Below are positions 18,695-28,264 of a stretch of DNA of 64,000 nucleotides, piece after piece. This DNA comes from Sphingobium sp. EM0848 (GTDB taxonomy: Bacteria; Pseudomonadota; Alphaproteobacteria; Sphingomonadales; Sphingomonadaceae): assembly GCF_013375555.1 (NCBI RefSeq), contig NZ_JABXWB010000003.1:62001-126000 (forward strand). The letters are read 5' to 3'. The position numbers and the translations under genes are program-made. The notes below the pieces were generated by a model. The model was not told where the DNA came from. It did no database searches and was given only the letters and a program-made list of their open reading frames with translations. Position 1 is the first letter of the stretch, and each line of letters begins with the position of its first letter.

Positions 18695-19917
18695 CTAAAC
18701 GGGTGCCATGTCCTTCAGCGCAATGGAACTGTCAGCCAGCCTTTGCGGCGCGATTTCTACACCCTCAATGACAAGTGCCCGCCCCTGAACATAATCTTTG
18801 ACCGAGTTGACGCAATCGAGTGCCACAACCTTGCCGGCTATCAGGTATACTACGGAGAAACTGCGAGTTGCCATATCGCCGCGCAAGACGGTTTGGTCGA
18901 ATCCGGTTGAAAGCCCAACGGTTTGAAGCTTGAGGTCATATTGGTTCGACCAAAACCAAGGCACTGCCTCATATGCCTCTTCCTTGCCCAATATGTGGGT
19001 TTGCTTGGTCGTTGGCGTTCTGCACGGATTCTAACCGAATCTGTGCGCCGCCCGCAAAGCTGTTCGCGTGCGTGGCGCAATCGCCCACAGCATAGATGTC
19101 CGACAGGCTGGTGCGGCAATATTGGTCAACATAAACGCCATTGCTGCCCGCGGCGCCCGCTGCAGTCAGCGGGGCAGTTTCAGGCACAATGCCGATCCCC
19201 ACGATCACCATGTCGGTTTCGATGCGCTCCCCGTCAGCCATGAGGATGGCCGTTGCCTTGCCATCGGTCACATCTATGCATTCCATCCGCGCGCCCGTGC
19301 GCACGTCGACCCCATGAGCGCGATGCACGGCTTCATAAAAACGGGAGAGTTCTTCGCCCGCGACACGCGCAAGCACCCGATCGAGCGCTTCGAGCAACAC
19401 GACGGTCTTGCCAAATTTGGAGAGGACTGCCGCCGCCTCCAGTCCGATATACCCGCCCCCAATTATAGTGACATGCTTGATCCTGTCGATCTTGGCCATC
19501 ATCGCGTCTACGTCGGCATGACGCTGTACCGCATGGACATTCTCTGCGTCCGCGCCTTTGCAGCTCAGTACCCGCGGCGATCCGCCCGTGCACCATATAA
19601 GCTTGCCATAGCCAATTTGCTCAGCACCCGCAGTGACGAACTTGCCCGCTGGATCGACGCTCTCGATCCGGCGACCGAGCAGAAAATCGATGTTACGGAC
19701 TGCCCAGAAGGCAGCAGGGCGAATCAGAATGCGTTCGAAGCTCTTGTCGCCTGCGAAATATTCTTTGGAGAGCGGTGGACGTTCATAAGGCGGATCCCTC
19801 TCGTCGCCGATTATCGCGACGGACCCTTCAAAGCCAAGCTGGCGCAGCGATATTGCTGCCTGCGCGCCTGCATGTCCGGCGCCTACAATCAGGACATCAT
19901 ATTTTTTACTCGATAAT
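18695..19917 (-). pseudogene. Decayed NAD(P)H:ferredoxin reductase
   Basis: The reading frame shows an N-terminal FAD-binding [22 protein letters not shown], an NAD-binding [34 protein letters not shown], and a C-terminal Reductase_C domain ([16 protein letters not shown]). These are hallmarks of the reductases that feed Rieske oxygenases and P450s. Two defects are visible. There is no start codon between an upstream in-frame TGA and the FAD motif, and a one-base shift near 18985-19000 breaks the frame between the NAD domain and Reductase_C. Transcription would be toward the ISNCY element. It is a relic of an oxygenase pathway whose other parts are not in the window. Confidence 0.8.
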
Positions 19918-20003
19918 CCAGTTCACATTTTTCTTCTATGTCAATTAGCTGTTCTGCGAGCGTCGGAGACAAAAGGCAACAGCCCTCGATTGCGTCGAGC
20001 TGG

Positions 20004-20092
20004 TCAAAACGGGGACACCGAAGGCCTGATCACCAACCTTAAACTCGTCAGACGGAAGATGTACGGCCGAGCCAAGCTCGACCTCTCACCGC
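20004..20092 (+). pseudogene. Remnant of an ISL3-like transposase, C-terminal fragment
   Basis: A short in-frame stretch reads TEGLITNLKLVRRKMYGRA followed by KLDL. This is close to the conserved C-terminal NRLKxxKRxMYGRA signature of ISL3-type transposases. No intact ends or full gene surround it. It marks an old insertion or deletion junction between the reductase relic and the TonB-receptor relic. Confidence 0.55.
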
Positions 20093-20250
20093 CTGACAGA
20101 ATTTGATCTGTCACCTGCGGACGCTGTTAGCGAAACTATAGTCTATCGACCTGCAAGGCAGTTTACGAGTCAGTCGAAACCATGCCCACACATGCGAACC
20201 GTCCCGTTGAGGCATGCAAAAAAATAATACAATTATTAAGGGGAGAACGC

Positions 20251-20945
20251 ATGATGACGATTTGTCCGCATAATTATCTGTCGGTGGGTGTGCTGATCAC
20301 CGGCTGTCTCGCCGCCACTCCGTCCCAAGCCCAGCAGGTACAGCAGCTAGACGCCGCCGGAAGGACCCGCCAGTCGGTCGGGGATATCGTCGTCACGGCA
20401 CGCCGGCGTGAAGAACGGTTGAACGACGTCCCCATCGCGGTCCAGGCGTTTAGTTCCGAGACGCTGGAAAGCAGCGGCGTACAGCGGGCTACCGATCTGG
20501 TCAATGTGGTGCCGACGCTCAAGATTTCCTCTTCGGCCCAGCGCCGCCAAGCGCCTTCCTTCGAGTTGCGATCCATCTCCTCCACAGAGTCGCCCATCGG
20601 CCAGGACAGTCCCGTCGCTCTTTATGCGGACGAGGTCTATGTTCCCCGCCCCATCGGTACGACTGGCGCATTCGTGGATCTGGAAAACGTGCAGGTGCTG
20701 CTCGGCCCGCAAGGCACGCTGTTCGGCCGGAATGCCACTGCCGGTGCCATCCTGGTTTCTTCCAAGAAGCCCGTGCTGGGTTCCGCCCTTGGAGAGGTCG
20801 AGGCGACTGTCGGCAATTACAATCAGCGGCGGTTGCAGGCGATTGTCAACTTGCCCGTGGGCGAGGACGTCGCCATCCGCCTGGTCGGCGCACGTAACCT
20901 GCGCGATGGCTACACGCACGACATCAGCAGCGGCCAGCGCCTCCA
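20251..20945 (+). pseudogene. TonB-dependent receptor, 5' part only (3' deleted)
   Basis: This begins at ATGATG (20251) after AAGGGGAG and a signal peptide ending in SQAQQ. It contains a TonB-box-like GDIVVTARRREE and most of the plug domain (GTLFGRNATAGAI, VGNYNQRRLQAIV), then the first barrel residues (RDGYTHD). Near 20930-20950 receptor-like sequence stops, and what follows on this strand is the antisense of an HxlR regulator. Full receptors of this class run to about 750 residues; only about 230 remain, so it cannot form a barrel. The frame happens to stay open to 21225. Confidence 0.8.
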
Positions 20946-21222
20946 TGGTCGGCCCCAGGCCACGCGCCTTGGCGGTCATTTCATATTCCACGCGCGGCGG
21001 CACTTCCGCATAGACTGTGCGGGAGATCAGACCGTCCACTTCCAGTTCTCTCAGCTGCGCGGTCAGCATGTGCTGGGTGATACCGGGGATCGCCTTGCGC
21101 AGCTCCCCGAAGCGGTGAACCCGCTGATTGAGCAGCCACATGATCTCCAGCTTCCACTTGCCCGAGAGCATCGAGAACGCGCGGCGCATCTCGTCCTGCA
21201 TGGTGAAATCGTCACCGGCCAT
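20935..21222 (-). CDS. HxlR-type regulator, 3' end replaced by antisense receptor DNA
   Basis: Residues 1-95 form a winged-helix HxlR regulator (RRAFSMLSGKWKLEIMWLL, FGELRKAIPGITQHMLTAQL, DGLISRTVYAEVPPRVEY, TAKARGLGPTMEAL). The family usually ends about 10-20 residues later. Here the frame instead runs on through antisense receptor sequence to 20347, giving a 291-residue chimera. The DNA-binding domain looks complete, so a product could still work. It starts at the ATG at 21222, divergent from the DoxX/SDR pair, which it probably regulated. HxlR members sense electrophiles or quinones in several bacteria; the ligand here is unknown. Confidence 0.75.
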
Positions 21223-21388
21223 TAGTCTTATTTTCCATACTTACTGTCAATTATTCATTCTACTTGCGCATATTAATGCTGCAACTAATATCTTATACAT
21301 GCTCTCGGCGGGAAAGCCAATGAGCAAGTGAATGAGGCGCAAGATCGGCCGGCTCGTCACGTTGGAAGTCGGCCGAGCGGGAAAGACT

Positions 21389-21781
21389 ATGACAGCAACA
21401 ACCATTTATTGGATCAGTACGGCATTGCTGTCTCTGCTCTATTTGGGTTCGGCATTTCTATACGCCACGAAAGCGGCCTGGGTTTGGCAGACCCTCGCCG
21501 AGCTCAACTATCCAGCGCCTTACCTCGTGCCGCTGATGATCGTTGTGAAAGTGGCAGGCATTGCCGCAATTCTGTCGCGGGTCAGCGTTCCGCTGAGCGA
21601 CTTGGCCTATGCCGGGATCTTCTTCCACCTCTTGCTGTCCGGATCGGCGCACATCGGCGTGCGCAAGCCCATGGGCGCTTTGCCGGCGCTGATCGGCCTT
21701 GTGCTGCTGGCCGCCTCGTTCACGACGCAGAACGCCGCTCGCGATGTGCCGTCGCCCTATGCCCATACCGCTTTGCGCTGA
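21389..21781 (+). CDS. DoxX-like small membrane protein
   Basis: A 130-residue protein with four predicted membrane helices (ALLSLLYLGSAFL, YLVPLMIVVKVAGIAAIL, LAYAGIFFHLLLSG, ALIGLVLLAASF), the size and layout of DoxX-like proteins. Family members are poorly defined; some associate with redox or thiol stress enzymes. The ATG at 21389 is chosen over an upstream in-frame start at 21332 because the extra residues are basic and non-hydrophobic. It is followed after 31 bases by an SDR gene and is divergent from HxlR, a common grouping for a small stress or degradation operon. Confidence 0.75.
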   Translation: MTATTIYWISTALLSLLYLGSAFLYATKAAWVWQTLAELNYPAPYLVPLMIVVKVAGIAAILSRVSVPLSDLAYAGIFFHLLLSGSAHIGVRKPMGALPALIGLVLLAASFTTQNAARDVPSPYAHTALR

Positions 21782-21812
21782 AACAGCACCCTCAACTGAA
21801 CAATAGGAGATA

Positions 21813-22559
21813 ATGATGGGAAGACTGAACGGAAAAATCGCGCTCGTCACCGGCGCCACGCGCGGCATCGGTCGCGCCACGGCCAAGCTCTTCGCCGCCG
21901 AAGGCGCCAAAGTGGCGGTGTTGTCCCGAACAGCGGCCAGCGTCGAGGCGGTCGTCGCGGAGATCGAGGCCGCCGGCGGTACGGCGCTCGCCGTGCCCGC
22001 CGACATCGGTGACGCCGACCAGGTCAAGGCCGCAGTGGAGAAAGTTGTCGCCGCCTACGGTGGTCTCGACATCCTTTTGAACAACGCTTTCGATCCCGCT
22101 ATTCCTTACGCGTCGATCCTGGAGCTCTCGACCGATCAGTTGCAGCGCAACTTCGACATGGGACCGATCGCCTATCTGCGCTTAATGCAAGCGGCCTATC
22201 CGCATCTCAAGGCAAGCGAGCAGGGGCGCGTCATCAACTTCGGCTCAATGGCCGGTGTGATCGGCATGGCCGGCATGGGTCCGTATAACATGGCCAAGGA
22301 AGCCGTGCGGGCGCTCACGAGAACTGCCGCGCGCGAATGGGGCGCAGACAAGATCACCGTCAACAATGTCCTGCCCGTGGCGGAGACTTGGGGTCCTGAA
22401 GCCGATGTGCCCGCACCGACCAACCCGCTCGTCCGCTACGGATCGCCGGAAGACGATATCGCACCTGTGGTGCTCTTCCTCGCGAGTAAGGACTCCCAGT
22501 TCATCACCGGGTCCAGTCTTACGCCCGATGGCGGCTCGATCATCGACAGCGCGCGCTAA
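21813..22559 (+). CDS. Short-chain dehydrogenase/reductase (SDR)
   Basis: A 248-residue classical SDR. The Rossmann motif TGATRGIGRA lies near the N-terminus, NNAFD sits where the family NNAG is expected, and the catalytic residues are Ser in NFGSMAG and Tyr-Lys in YNMAK. A C-terminal TPDGGS completes the fold. Family reaction: NAD(P)-dependent oxidation or reduction of an alcohol/ketone; the substrate cannot be read from sequence. AGGAG lies before the tandem ATGATG start. It is probably cotranscribed with the DoxX-like gene. Confidence 0.9.
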   Translation: MMGRLNGKIALVTGATRGIGRATAKLFAAEGAKVAVLSRTAASVEAVVAEIEAAGGTALAVPADIGDADQVKAAVEKVVAAYGGLDILLNNAFDPAIPYASILELSTDQLQRNFDMGPIAYLRLMQAAYPHLKASEQGRVINFGSMAGVIGMAGMGPYNMAKEAVRALTRTAAREWGADKITVNNVLPVAETWGPEADVPAPTNPLVRYGSPEDDIAPVVLFLASKDSQFITGSSLTPDGGSIIDSAR

Positions 22560-22916
22560 CACGTTTGAGCGACGGCCTTGCGCGTTGAGGCCGGCTTGGC
22601 CGCCCGAAAGACGTCGCGGGCCTGCTCTGTGAAGCGCCCCGGCTTTTCAGGAGGCATTTCCCATGGGGCTATGCAGCCATATCGAGGTTATCGAGGGCTG
22701 CATAGTAATTGTCTTCGCCCACCCGCGCACTGGTCTCATTATTCCCCGCAGAGGCCAGTGAAGGTTCACGTGTCTAGCCCGAACCCGCAACGAAACTGGC
22801 TAGGATGGAACGAGGAAGCGCAGACCGCGCGGCGTCGGCACTTTTCAGCTCAGATCAATTGTATCCAATTGAAAATAAACACTGAATGGCCTATTGATCG
22901 AAGCTCGGAGGCACCA
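22560..22916. other. Gap after the SDR gene, no gene recognised
   Basis: No convincing gene on either strand. A frame crosses it toward the 22917 gene but has no start context or protein-like composition in this part. It probably contains the promoter of the 22917 gene near its AT-rich end (22850-22890). Confidence 0.5.
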
Positions 22917-23120
22917 ATGCTTAAGATAGATATGGACATGTACGCCCTGACGAGGGATCGGCTCGGTGGCCCCATCATCCAATATGTCGATGATGGCATC
23001 GAGCCCATGTCGCCTCCAATTGACGAAAACGGGAATGTGACCCTCGCCGGCGCGATCAGCTACACTATCACCCTCGTCGCAATCGCGGGACTGTTCGCTT
23101 ACTTGATGCTCGCGATCTGA
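22917..23120 (+). CDS. Small single-span membrane protein, unknown
   Basis: A 67-residue protein starting at ATG 22917 with GGAG seven bases upstream. The first 42 residues are acidic and hydrophilic (IQYVDDGIEPMSPPIDENG). The rest is one strong membrane helix (ISYTITLVAIAGLFAYLMLAI) that ends the protein, as in tail-anchored peptides. No family was recognised. It lies 8 bases from the end of the convergent traG and may be unrelated to transfer. A role as a small membrane effector, immunity-like or regulatory peptide is speculation. Confidence 0.5.
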   Translation: MLKIDMDMYALTRDRLGGPIIQYVDDGIEPMSPPIDENGNVTLAGAISYTITLVAIAGLFAYLMLAI

Positions 23121-23127
23121 AGCGCGC

Positions 23128-25911
23128 CTACTTCCGCAAGTCCGGGTCGTGGAAAAATCCTTTGTCCATGCCAGCATTCACTGCGGATTGGACATCAACA
23201 GAACCTTGAACAGCAGCGCTTCGGTTTATCGCGGCACGTTTGCGATCCGCTTCGATCACCTCTTTGCCCTCATTTATGATCCGCCCGGCGGCACCGGGAT
23301 TGCCTAAGCCCGGCGCATTCGGCAGGGGCGCCGTTCCGTGCGGATGATAGGTCGAGCGCACTTCATCATAGCTACCGATTGACCGATGCGGCACATCGAC
23401 GAGGTCAGGACGGTCAATCAAATCCCGGACTTCACTGCCAATTTCCGCCTGCTTATGCTGCATCCAGGCATTGATCATCGCGCTTCTGGCATCGCGCTGC
23501 TGGGCTGTCATGGTCGTTGCCCACAATTCTGGCGCGCCCATGCCTGGATTGCGCGCTGCTTCCGCGCGATACCAATCTGCCAGGTCTTGTGAGAGGTTGG
23601 CGCTCAGCTGCATCCCATGGGTTTCCGAATAACTTGCGTCCCGGCTGAGCTGCTCCGACAGTTCATGCAGCTTTCGCGCCGTCTCCTGATAGGAGTGGGC
23701 ACCCGAAAGAGCTTCTTCGGTGCTCTGCGACGAGGAACTCGTTGCCGAGGCGCGTTCAAAGACACCGCTTTTGTCGTAAGTTCCATCAGTCTCATTAGCA
23801 TTCGCACCGTTAGAATGTTCATCGCGAATACCGTCCGAGGATGAGTTGGTAGCGTCTGACGAGCGCTGATCCGTCGTCCCAAAGCGGAGGCGCTCTTCCT
23901 GCTGCCCATTCCGTCCTACGGTGATCCCGAAATTGCCCGTACTAAAGCCGCGACCGCCCTTTCCACCGCCCACCGGAGCACCTGTGCCCACGCCTGCATT
24001 GCCGCTGATGCTGTCAATAATATTGGCGGACCGTTCCTGGCCCTGCGACAAGCTTTGCGACTGACCAGTCGATGATTTCTCCTCGATCCCCTGCGAACTG
24101 GAAGCAGAGGTGCGGTCGTACCGCTCAATCGAAGTTCCTGACGTTTGTCCCCGGCCGCTGTCCCAACCGGAACTGCGCTCGCTGGACGTACCGAACGCGC
24201 TGCGGTTGGTGTGCGTGCTCGTGAGTATATCCGACGCCGCCGCCTCAAACGCCTTCGCCTGCCTCTCCGCGACACTCGCCTGCTGGCGCAGTTCGGAAAC
24301 GAATCCCGTGTTCGCGCGAGGCTCCACATCCAGCCGGGAAATGGCCTGGTGCATGTCGATCACCTCGGCACCGTTGCCAAAACTTGAAACGGAAGCCCCA
24401 TTGTCATGCCGCCAGCCAAAGGATGCGCTGCCATGCTGATAGCTGGGTGCCATGCTCCATTGCCCAGTCTGCCGCATGTTGGATGTCTGGTTCGCCCAAC
24501 TCACATTGCCAAAGGCATAATTGCCGGTGGTCTGCTCCAACGCTGCGGCTTCCGCCGCATTTTGCGCCGGCGCCAGCATCGACATGGACTGCCCCGCGAT
24601 CGACATCGCGCCCTTCGCAAGCCCTGCCGCCAGGAACGGCACGCTCATCAGCATGAACCCGGCAATGGTCGCGGTTTCGGCATTCACCGCGCCGATCCCG
24701 GCATAGGTACCGAGCGACGTCCCGCCCCTGGCAACGCCGGTGGCGGCCACCTCTGCCCGCGTCATGCAGATCATATGCAGGATCACATAGAGCGGTCCCC
24801 ATGCGGCAAGGTAGAAGAATCCCGTCGCATAGCCCCTGAGCGCCGACACACCGGTCTGCGGCATCAGGAAGAGCGGAAAAATGACCGGGAACATCGCGAA
24901 GAACACGACCGTCAGCACGACATTGAGGATAGGCACCCAGGTCATGGCCTGTTGGGCAATGCTGTTATAGGTGTTGCGCGCCTGGATATCGGCGCGAGTC
25001 TGCGCGAACGCATCTATCGCGCTCCCGCTCATATTATTCCGGGCCTGCATGAAGGCATTGATGGCAGTATTCTGCCGCATCGTTTCGGCAAAGCCGTCGC
25101 TCGATTGGGTGAAGGCCTGATTGACGATAGGAACGTCGTGGCGGAGTTTGGCCTCTGCCAGTGTGTCGCTGAGCTTGGGATAGAGCTCCAGCCCCCACAG
25201 CTTCGCGTTGGCGTTGATCATCGTGGTCCACTGACTATCCAGCAGCGAATAGGCCTGCCTGCACGTCACGATATAGGGAGTGACCGTCCCGCCATTGCGC
25301 TCCAGATATTCCTGCGACCGGGATTCCGCGTCCGAGGCGATCGCCGCCCAAAGGTCCCTGGCTTCGGCGAGATCCGTCAGCGATTTCTGATAGAGCAAGA
25401 TATCACCGAAGACGCACTGCTTCATATATTGATCGAGATTGGCGGAAAACTCGGCGTCGCGGATGGTGAAATTGCGCGTCGAATCGAACAGTCGCGCGCC
25501 GTAGACCATCCCGTTGCTACTGTAATTGAGTTCGCTGGGCATCACGAAGACGGTTTCCGCCGTCCGCGTAAGATAGTCACCCATCTGCGTCGTGAAGCTG
25601 GCGAGAATGCCAAGCCCCAGCGGCACATTCGCGACCGTGGCCGGCGCCAGGCTGGGATTGATCCGGTCCGTCACCTTGATGCCGACGGTCGGCACCATCA
25701 GGCACATATAGATGAGCGTCGACTGAAGGAACCAGTTCAGCCAAGCCTTGTAATTCAAGGTGAAGGCGACCACGAACAGGGAGTAGATGAGCCCCATCAC
25801 CATGACCACGCGGATCATGGAGCGATAGCCCCCTCCCCCCGACCAGGCGGCCACGGCGTTGAAGCTGTTGACGAGATACTCGCCGCCGCCGACCGTAAAG
25901 ACCTCCAGCAT
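23128..25911 (-). CDS. traG: TraG-like mating-pair stabilisation/entry-exclusion protein
   Basis: A 927-residue protein (F TraG is about 940). The N-terminal half carries membrane helices (MIRVVMVMGLIYSLFVVAFTL, WFLQSTLIYMCLMV, TWVPILNVVLTVVFFAMFPVI, GFMLMSVPFLAAGLAKGAMS) and matches the TraG N domain, used for pilus assembly. The C-terminal half is periplasmic, rich in Ser, Gly and Gln and low in complexity (roughly residues 540-800), like the part of F TraG that meets TraS in entry exclusion. It is the last gene of the secretion operon, 15 bases after traH. No TraS/TraT-like exclusion partner was seen. Confidence 0.88.
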   Translation of the reverse strand: MLEVFTVGGGEYLVNSFNAVAAWSGGGGYRSMIRVVMVMGLIYSLFVVAFTLNYKAWLNWFLQSTLIYMCLMVPTVGIKVTDRINPSLAPATVANVPLGLGILASFTTQMGDYLTRTAETVFVMPSELNYSSNGMVYGARLFDSTRNFTIRDAEFSANLDQYMKQCVFGDILLYQKSLTDLAEARDLWAAIASDAESRSQEYLERNGGTVTPYIVTCRQAYSLLDSQWTTMINANAKLWGLELYPKLSDTLAEAKLRHDVPIVNQAFTQSSDGFAETMRQNTAINAFMQARNNMSGSAIDAFAQTRADIQARNTYNSIAQQAMTWVPILNVVLTVVFFAMFPVIFPLFLMPQTGVSALRGYATGFFYLAAWGPLYVILHMICMTRAEVAATGVARGGTSLGTYAGIGAVNAETATIAGFMLMSVPFLAAGLAKGAMSIAGQSMSMLAPAQNAAEAAALEQTTGNYAFGNVSWANQTSNMRQTGQWSMAPSYQHGSASFGWRHDNGASVSSFGNGAEVIDMHQAISRLDVEPRANTGFVSELRQQASVAERQAKAFEAAASDILTSTHTNRSAFGTSSERSSGWDSGRGQTSGTSIERYDRTSASSSQGIEEKSSTGQSQSLSQGQERSANIIDSISGNAGVGTGAPVGGGKGGRGFSTGNFGITVGRNGQQEERLRFGTTDQRSSDATNSSSDGIRDEHSNGANANETDGTYDKSGVFERASATSSSSQSTEEALSGAHSYQETARKLHELSEQLSRDASYSETHGMQLSANLSQDLADWYRAEAARNPGMGAPELWATTMTAQQRDARSAMINAWMQHKQAEIGSEVRDLIDRPDLVDVPHRSIGSYDEVRSTYHPHGTAPLPNAPGLGNPGAAGRIINEGKEVIEADRKRAAINRSAAVQGSVDVQSAVNAGMDKGFFHDPDLRK

Positions 25912-25926
25912 CGCCGGCGCCCTTTC

Positions 25927-27393
25927 CTAGTTCAGGCCCTGCGCGCCAAGGCCGCGCGAGAAGTTGAGGGCTGCCGCCATGCCCGGCGACATGGAGTTTT
26001 GCAGCGTCGATTCCAGGAATACGCTCCGGTTGATGACCTGATAGGTGAGTTGGAGCTTGTTGCTGAGCTTCACCTCGCGCTGGCCAAATTTTTGCCGTGT
26101 GGCGGCGATCTGCGCCTTCCACTGCTCGGCGGTGGCCTGGTCGGCAGTCTGATAATGGACCTTCGCCTGCTCGACCCGGTCGAGAATATTGTCGAGCATC
26201 GCGTTCAGGATATCGACCGCCACGATCTCGGAGAGCGCCTCGATCTCCCCTTGCGTCAGCGAATAATGGGCAAAGGCCTGGACGGTCAGGATCTTGTAGA
26301 GCGGGATGGTCGCCAGATTGAGCAACTGCTTCTCGGCCGCCGTCAGCGCGCTGTTGGTCCGGGCCTTCGCGCTCATGTCGCTGATCATGCCCTCGATGCG
26401 CGGGCGCAAAGCCGCGGACGCCGGGATGCTGAGCGTCGTTTCCCCGATATCATAGCAATTGCTGTCATTGCATTTGAGGACCTTCACCGGCGGCGCATCC
26501 GCCGTGCCATCCAGCAACGCGGTGATGACCGCCTCTTCTGCCGGCCCAACCATGACGACGCTCCCGCCATTGTTGGAGCCCGTGGGCGCGCGGGTGACGA
26601 TCGTTCCCACCAACGTCATGATATATTCCGAGAAATCCTGGTCGAACGCGCCAAATTTGGCGGATTTCTGGAGGGCCTCCCATGTATAATTATGGTCCTG
26701 GCCGACCAGCTGATCCTTCATCGCTGCGTCGCTATTGCCCGCAATCGTGCTGTCGCGGCTGCCGCCATTATTGCAGCCCTGGCGAGAGGCGGCCCAGTCG
26801 GAAAAAACGCCTTGGGAATTGCCGACCGCCTCGCAGATCGTCGCGCGCGCCGTGTCGATCGAAGGCCAGATGCCGCCGACCAGCGCCTGCGCCGTCTCGC
26901 AACTGGAGATGTTCATTTGGTTCAAGAGCTGCGCTTTCTGGCTGAACTCGTCCATCACCTTGCCGATCTCCGGCGAGACGGAATCGATCGCCAGCTTGAA
27001 GGCGAAGCCCAGCGCATTGTTGGCGGTCGCCTTCAACATAGCCACGATCTCCGAGGCATTGATGAAGGAGAAGGAGCCGGAGAAGAGGTCGATACCGCCG
27101 CAGCCCGCGCGGGCGCTGGGCAGTTGCAGGTTGAACGGCGAGACGCTTTTCTGCGGAAAGCGCGTCCAGACATTGCCCAGCGAATAATAGCCAGCGGACT
27201 GGCCCTGGAAAGCCGACGGGCCGGTCACATTCGCCGCGCCACCCGCCTCGCTGAAGAAATTGTTCATCTCCGAGGCGACATTGGCGTCGGCAACGCCGAT
27301 AAATGCGAAATGCGCGGCCGCGAGCATCGTCACCGTCGATGCGACACCGCGGAGAAGGCGGCGCACCGGGCCCCGCGTGCTATCCTGCTCCAT
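25927..27393 (-). CDS. traH: TraH-like F-pilus assembly protein
   Basis: A 488-residue exported protein. The hydrophobic leader is followed by the TraH pattern: EMNNFFSEAGGAANV, FQGQSAGYYSLGNVWTR, and CGGIDLFSGSFSFIN, with several periplasmic Cys pairs later (SNCYDIG). TraH is needed for pilus extension with TraF and TraW in F systems. The ATG at 27393 overlaps the TGA of traF (TGATG); a TTG one codon upstream is also open. It lies directly before traG, matching the F order traF-H-G. Confidence 0.9.
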   Translation of the reverse strand: MEQDSTRGPVRRLLRGVASTVTMLAAAHFAFIGVADANVASEMNNFFSEAGGAANVTGPSAFQGQSAGYYSLGNVWTRFPQKSVSPFNLQLPSARAGCGGIDLFSGSFSFINASEIVAMLKATANNALGFAFKLAIDSVSPEIGKVMDEFSQKAQLLNQMNISSCETAQALVGGIWPSIDTARATICEAVGNSQGVFSDWAASRQGCNNGGSRDSTIAGNSDAAMKDQLVGQDHNYTWEALQKSAKFGAFDQDFSEYIMTLVGTIVTRAPTGSNNGGSVVMVGPAEEAVITALLDGTADAPPVKVLKCNDSNCYDIGETTLSIPASAALRPRIEGMISDMSAKARTNSALTAAEKQLLNLATIPLYKILTVQAFAHYSLTQGEIEALSEIVAVDILNAMLDNILDRVEQAKVHYQTADQATAEQWKAQIAATRQKFGQREVKLSNKLQLTYQVINRSVFLESTLQNSMSPGMAAALNFSRGLGAQGLN

Positions 27394-28226
27394 CAATAAT
27401 CACTCCCGACCCTGGTGTTGGTAAGCGTGAAGATGCGATCCATGATCTCGTCGGCGCTCAGCATGCCGAACCCGACCGGGATCGTTCGCCGGGTTGCGGT
27501 ATCGAAGAGGACGAGCGCCGGCGTTTCGTTGCCGGGGACACCCATGCGCGCACGCTGCCCGGCATCGACCACATAATTGGGGAAATCACGATTGGGGCCT
27601 CCGTCCATGGATACGGCCATCACCGCCATGCCATGGCTGTCGGCGACCGACCGCAGGATCGGCCCGAAAATCTCACAGGCGCCGCAGCTCTGGGCGTAGA
27701 AATAGAAGAGGCCATATCTTTGGCTAAGGCTTTCGAGCACCGCGTCGCGATCGGCCTTGCGATTGTCGAGCCAGGCGCGCTTGCCCACCGTGCTGACCGG
27801 GCGCTGAAGCGTATAGTCGAGATCGGGGTTCTGCCAGAGCGCGCGCTGCCAGGTGTCGGAGAAGGTGGAGGCCCGATCGAGCTGCTCGCGCTGGAAGCGG
27901 ACATAGGCGATGATATTCTCTTCGCTCGGCTCCAGGATCGCCCTGGCCTTCAGCTCATTGAGCTGGCTGGTGATAGCCGCCATCTTCTCCGCGGCGCTGG
28001 GCTGGGGGACTTCAGCGTTCGGTCGCGGCGCGGGTTTGGGCCGGGTGCAATAGAACCACTGTCCGAGCTTGCGCTCGCCGCAATAGAAATCATCGCCTTG
28101 CGATTGTTCTTCTGCGCCATCGACACCCGCCGAGACGTCCTGCGCATAAACTGGCCCCCCCAGGACTGGCAGCGCCAAAGCTGCCAGCACGAGCATGGCG
28201 ATCGCGCGCTTCCTTCCCTTCTCCAT
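27393..28226 (-). CDS. traF: TraF-like pilus assembly protein, thioredoxin fold
   Basis: A 277-residue exported protein with a signal peptide (MEKGRKRAIAM... ending PVYAQ). The C-terminal half is thioredoxin-like with a CGAC pair in YAQSCGACEIFGPIL. F TraF lacks a CxxC, while several TraF relatives (TrbB-like) keep it, so this copy may be redox active. The cysteines around residues 50-60 (FYCGERKLGQWFYC) are also typical. AAGGAGGAG precedes the ATG. It forms TraF-H-G with the two genes after it. Confidence 0.9.
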   Translation of the reverse strand: MEKGRKRAIAMLVLAALALPVLGGPVYAQDVSAGVDGAEEQSQGDDFYCGERKLGQWFYCTRPKPAPRPNAEVPQPSAAEKMAAITSQLNELKARAILEPSEENIIAYVRFQREQLDRASTFSDTWQRALWQNPDLDYTLQRPVSTVGKRAWLDNRKADRDAVLESLSQRYGLFYFYAQSCGACEIFGPILRSVADSHGMAVMAVSMDGGPNRDFPNYVVDAGQRARMGVPGNETPALVLFDTATRRTIPVGFGMLSADEIMDRIFTLTNTRVGSDY

Positions 28227-28264
28227 CGAAACTCCTCCTTGCGCCCTGGGGGCACACCACGCGT

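Noticed and set aside
24406..27399. Nearly 1000-residue open frame on the plus strand over traG and traH
   Set aside because: Antisense of two genes with clear family motifs; composition is Arg/His-rich and shows no domain.
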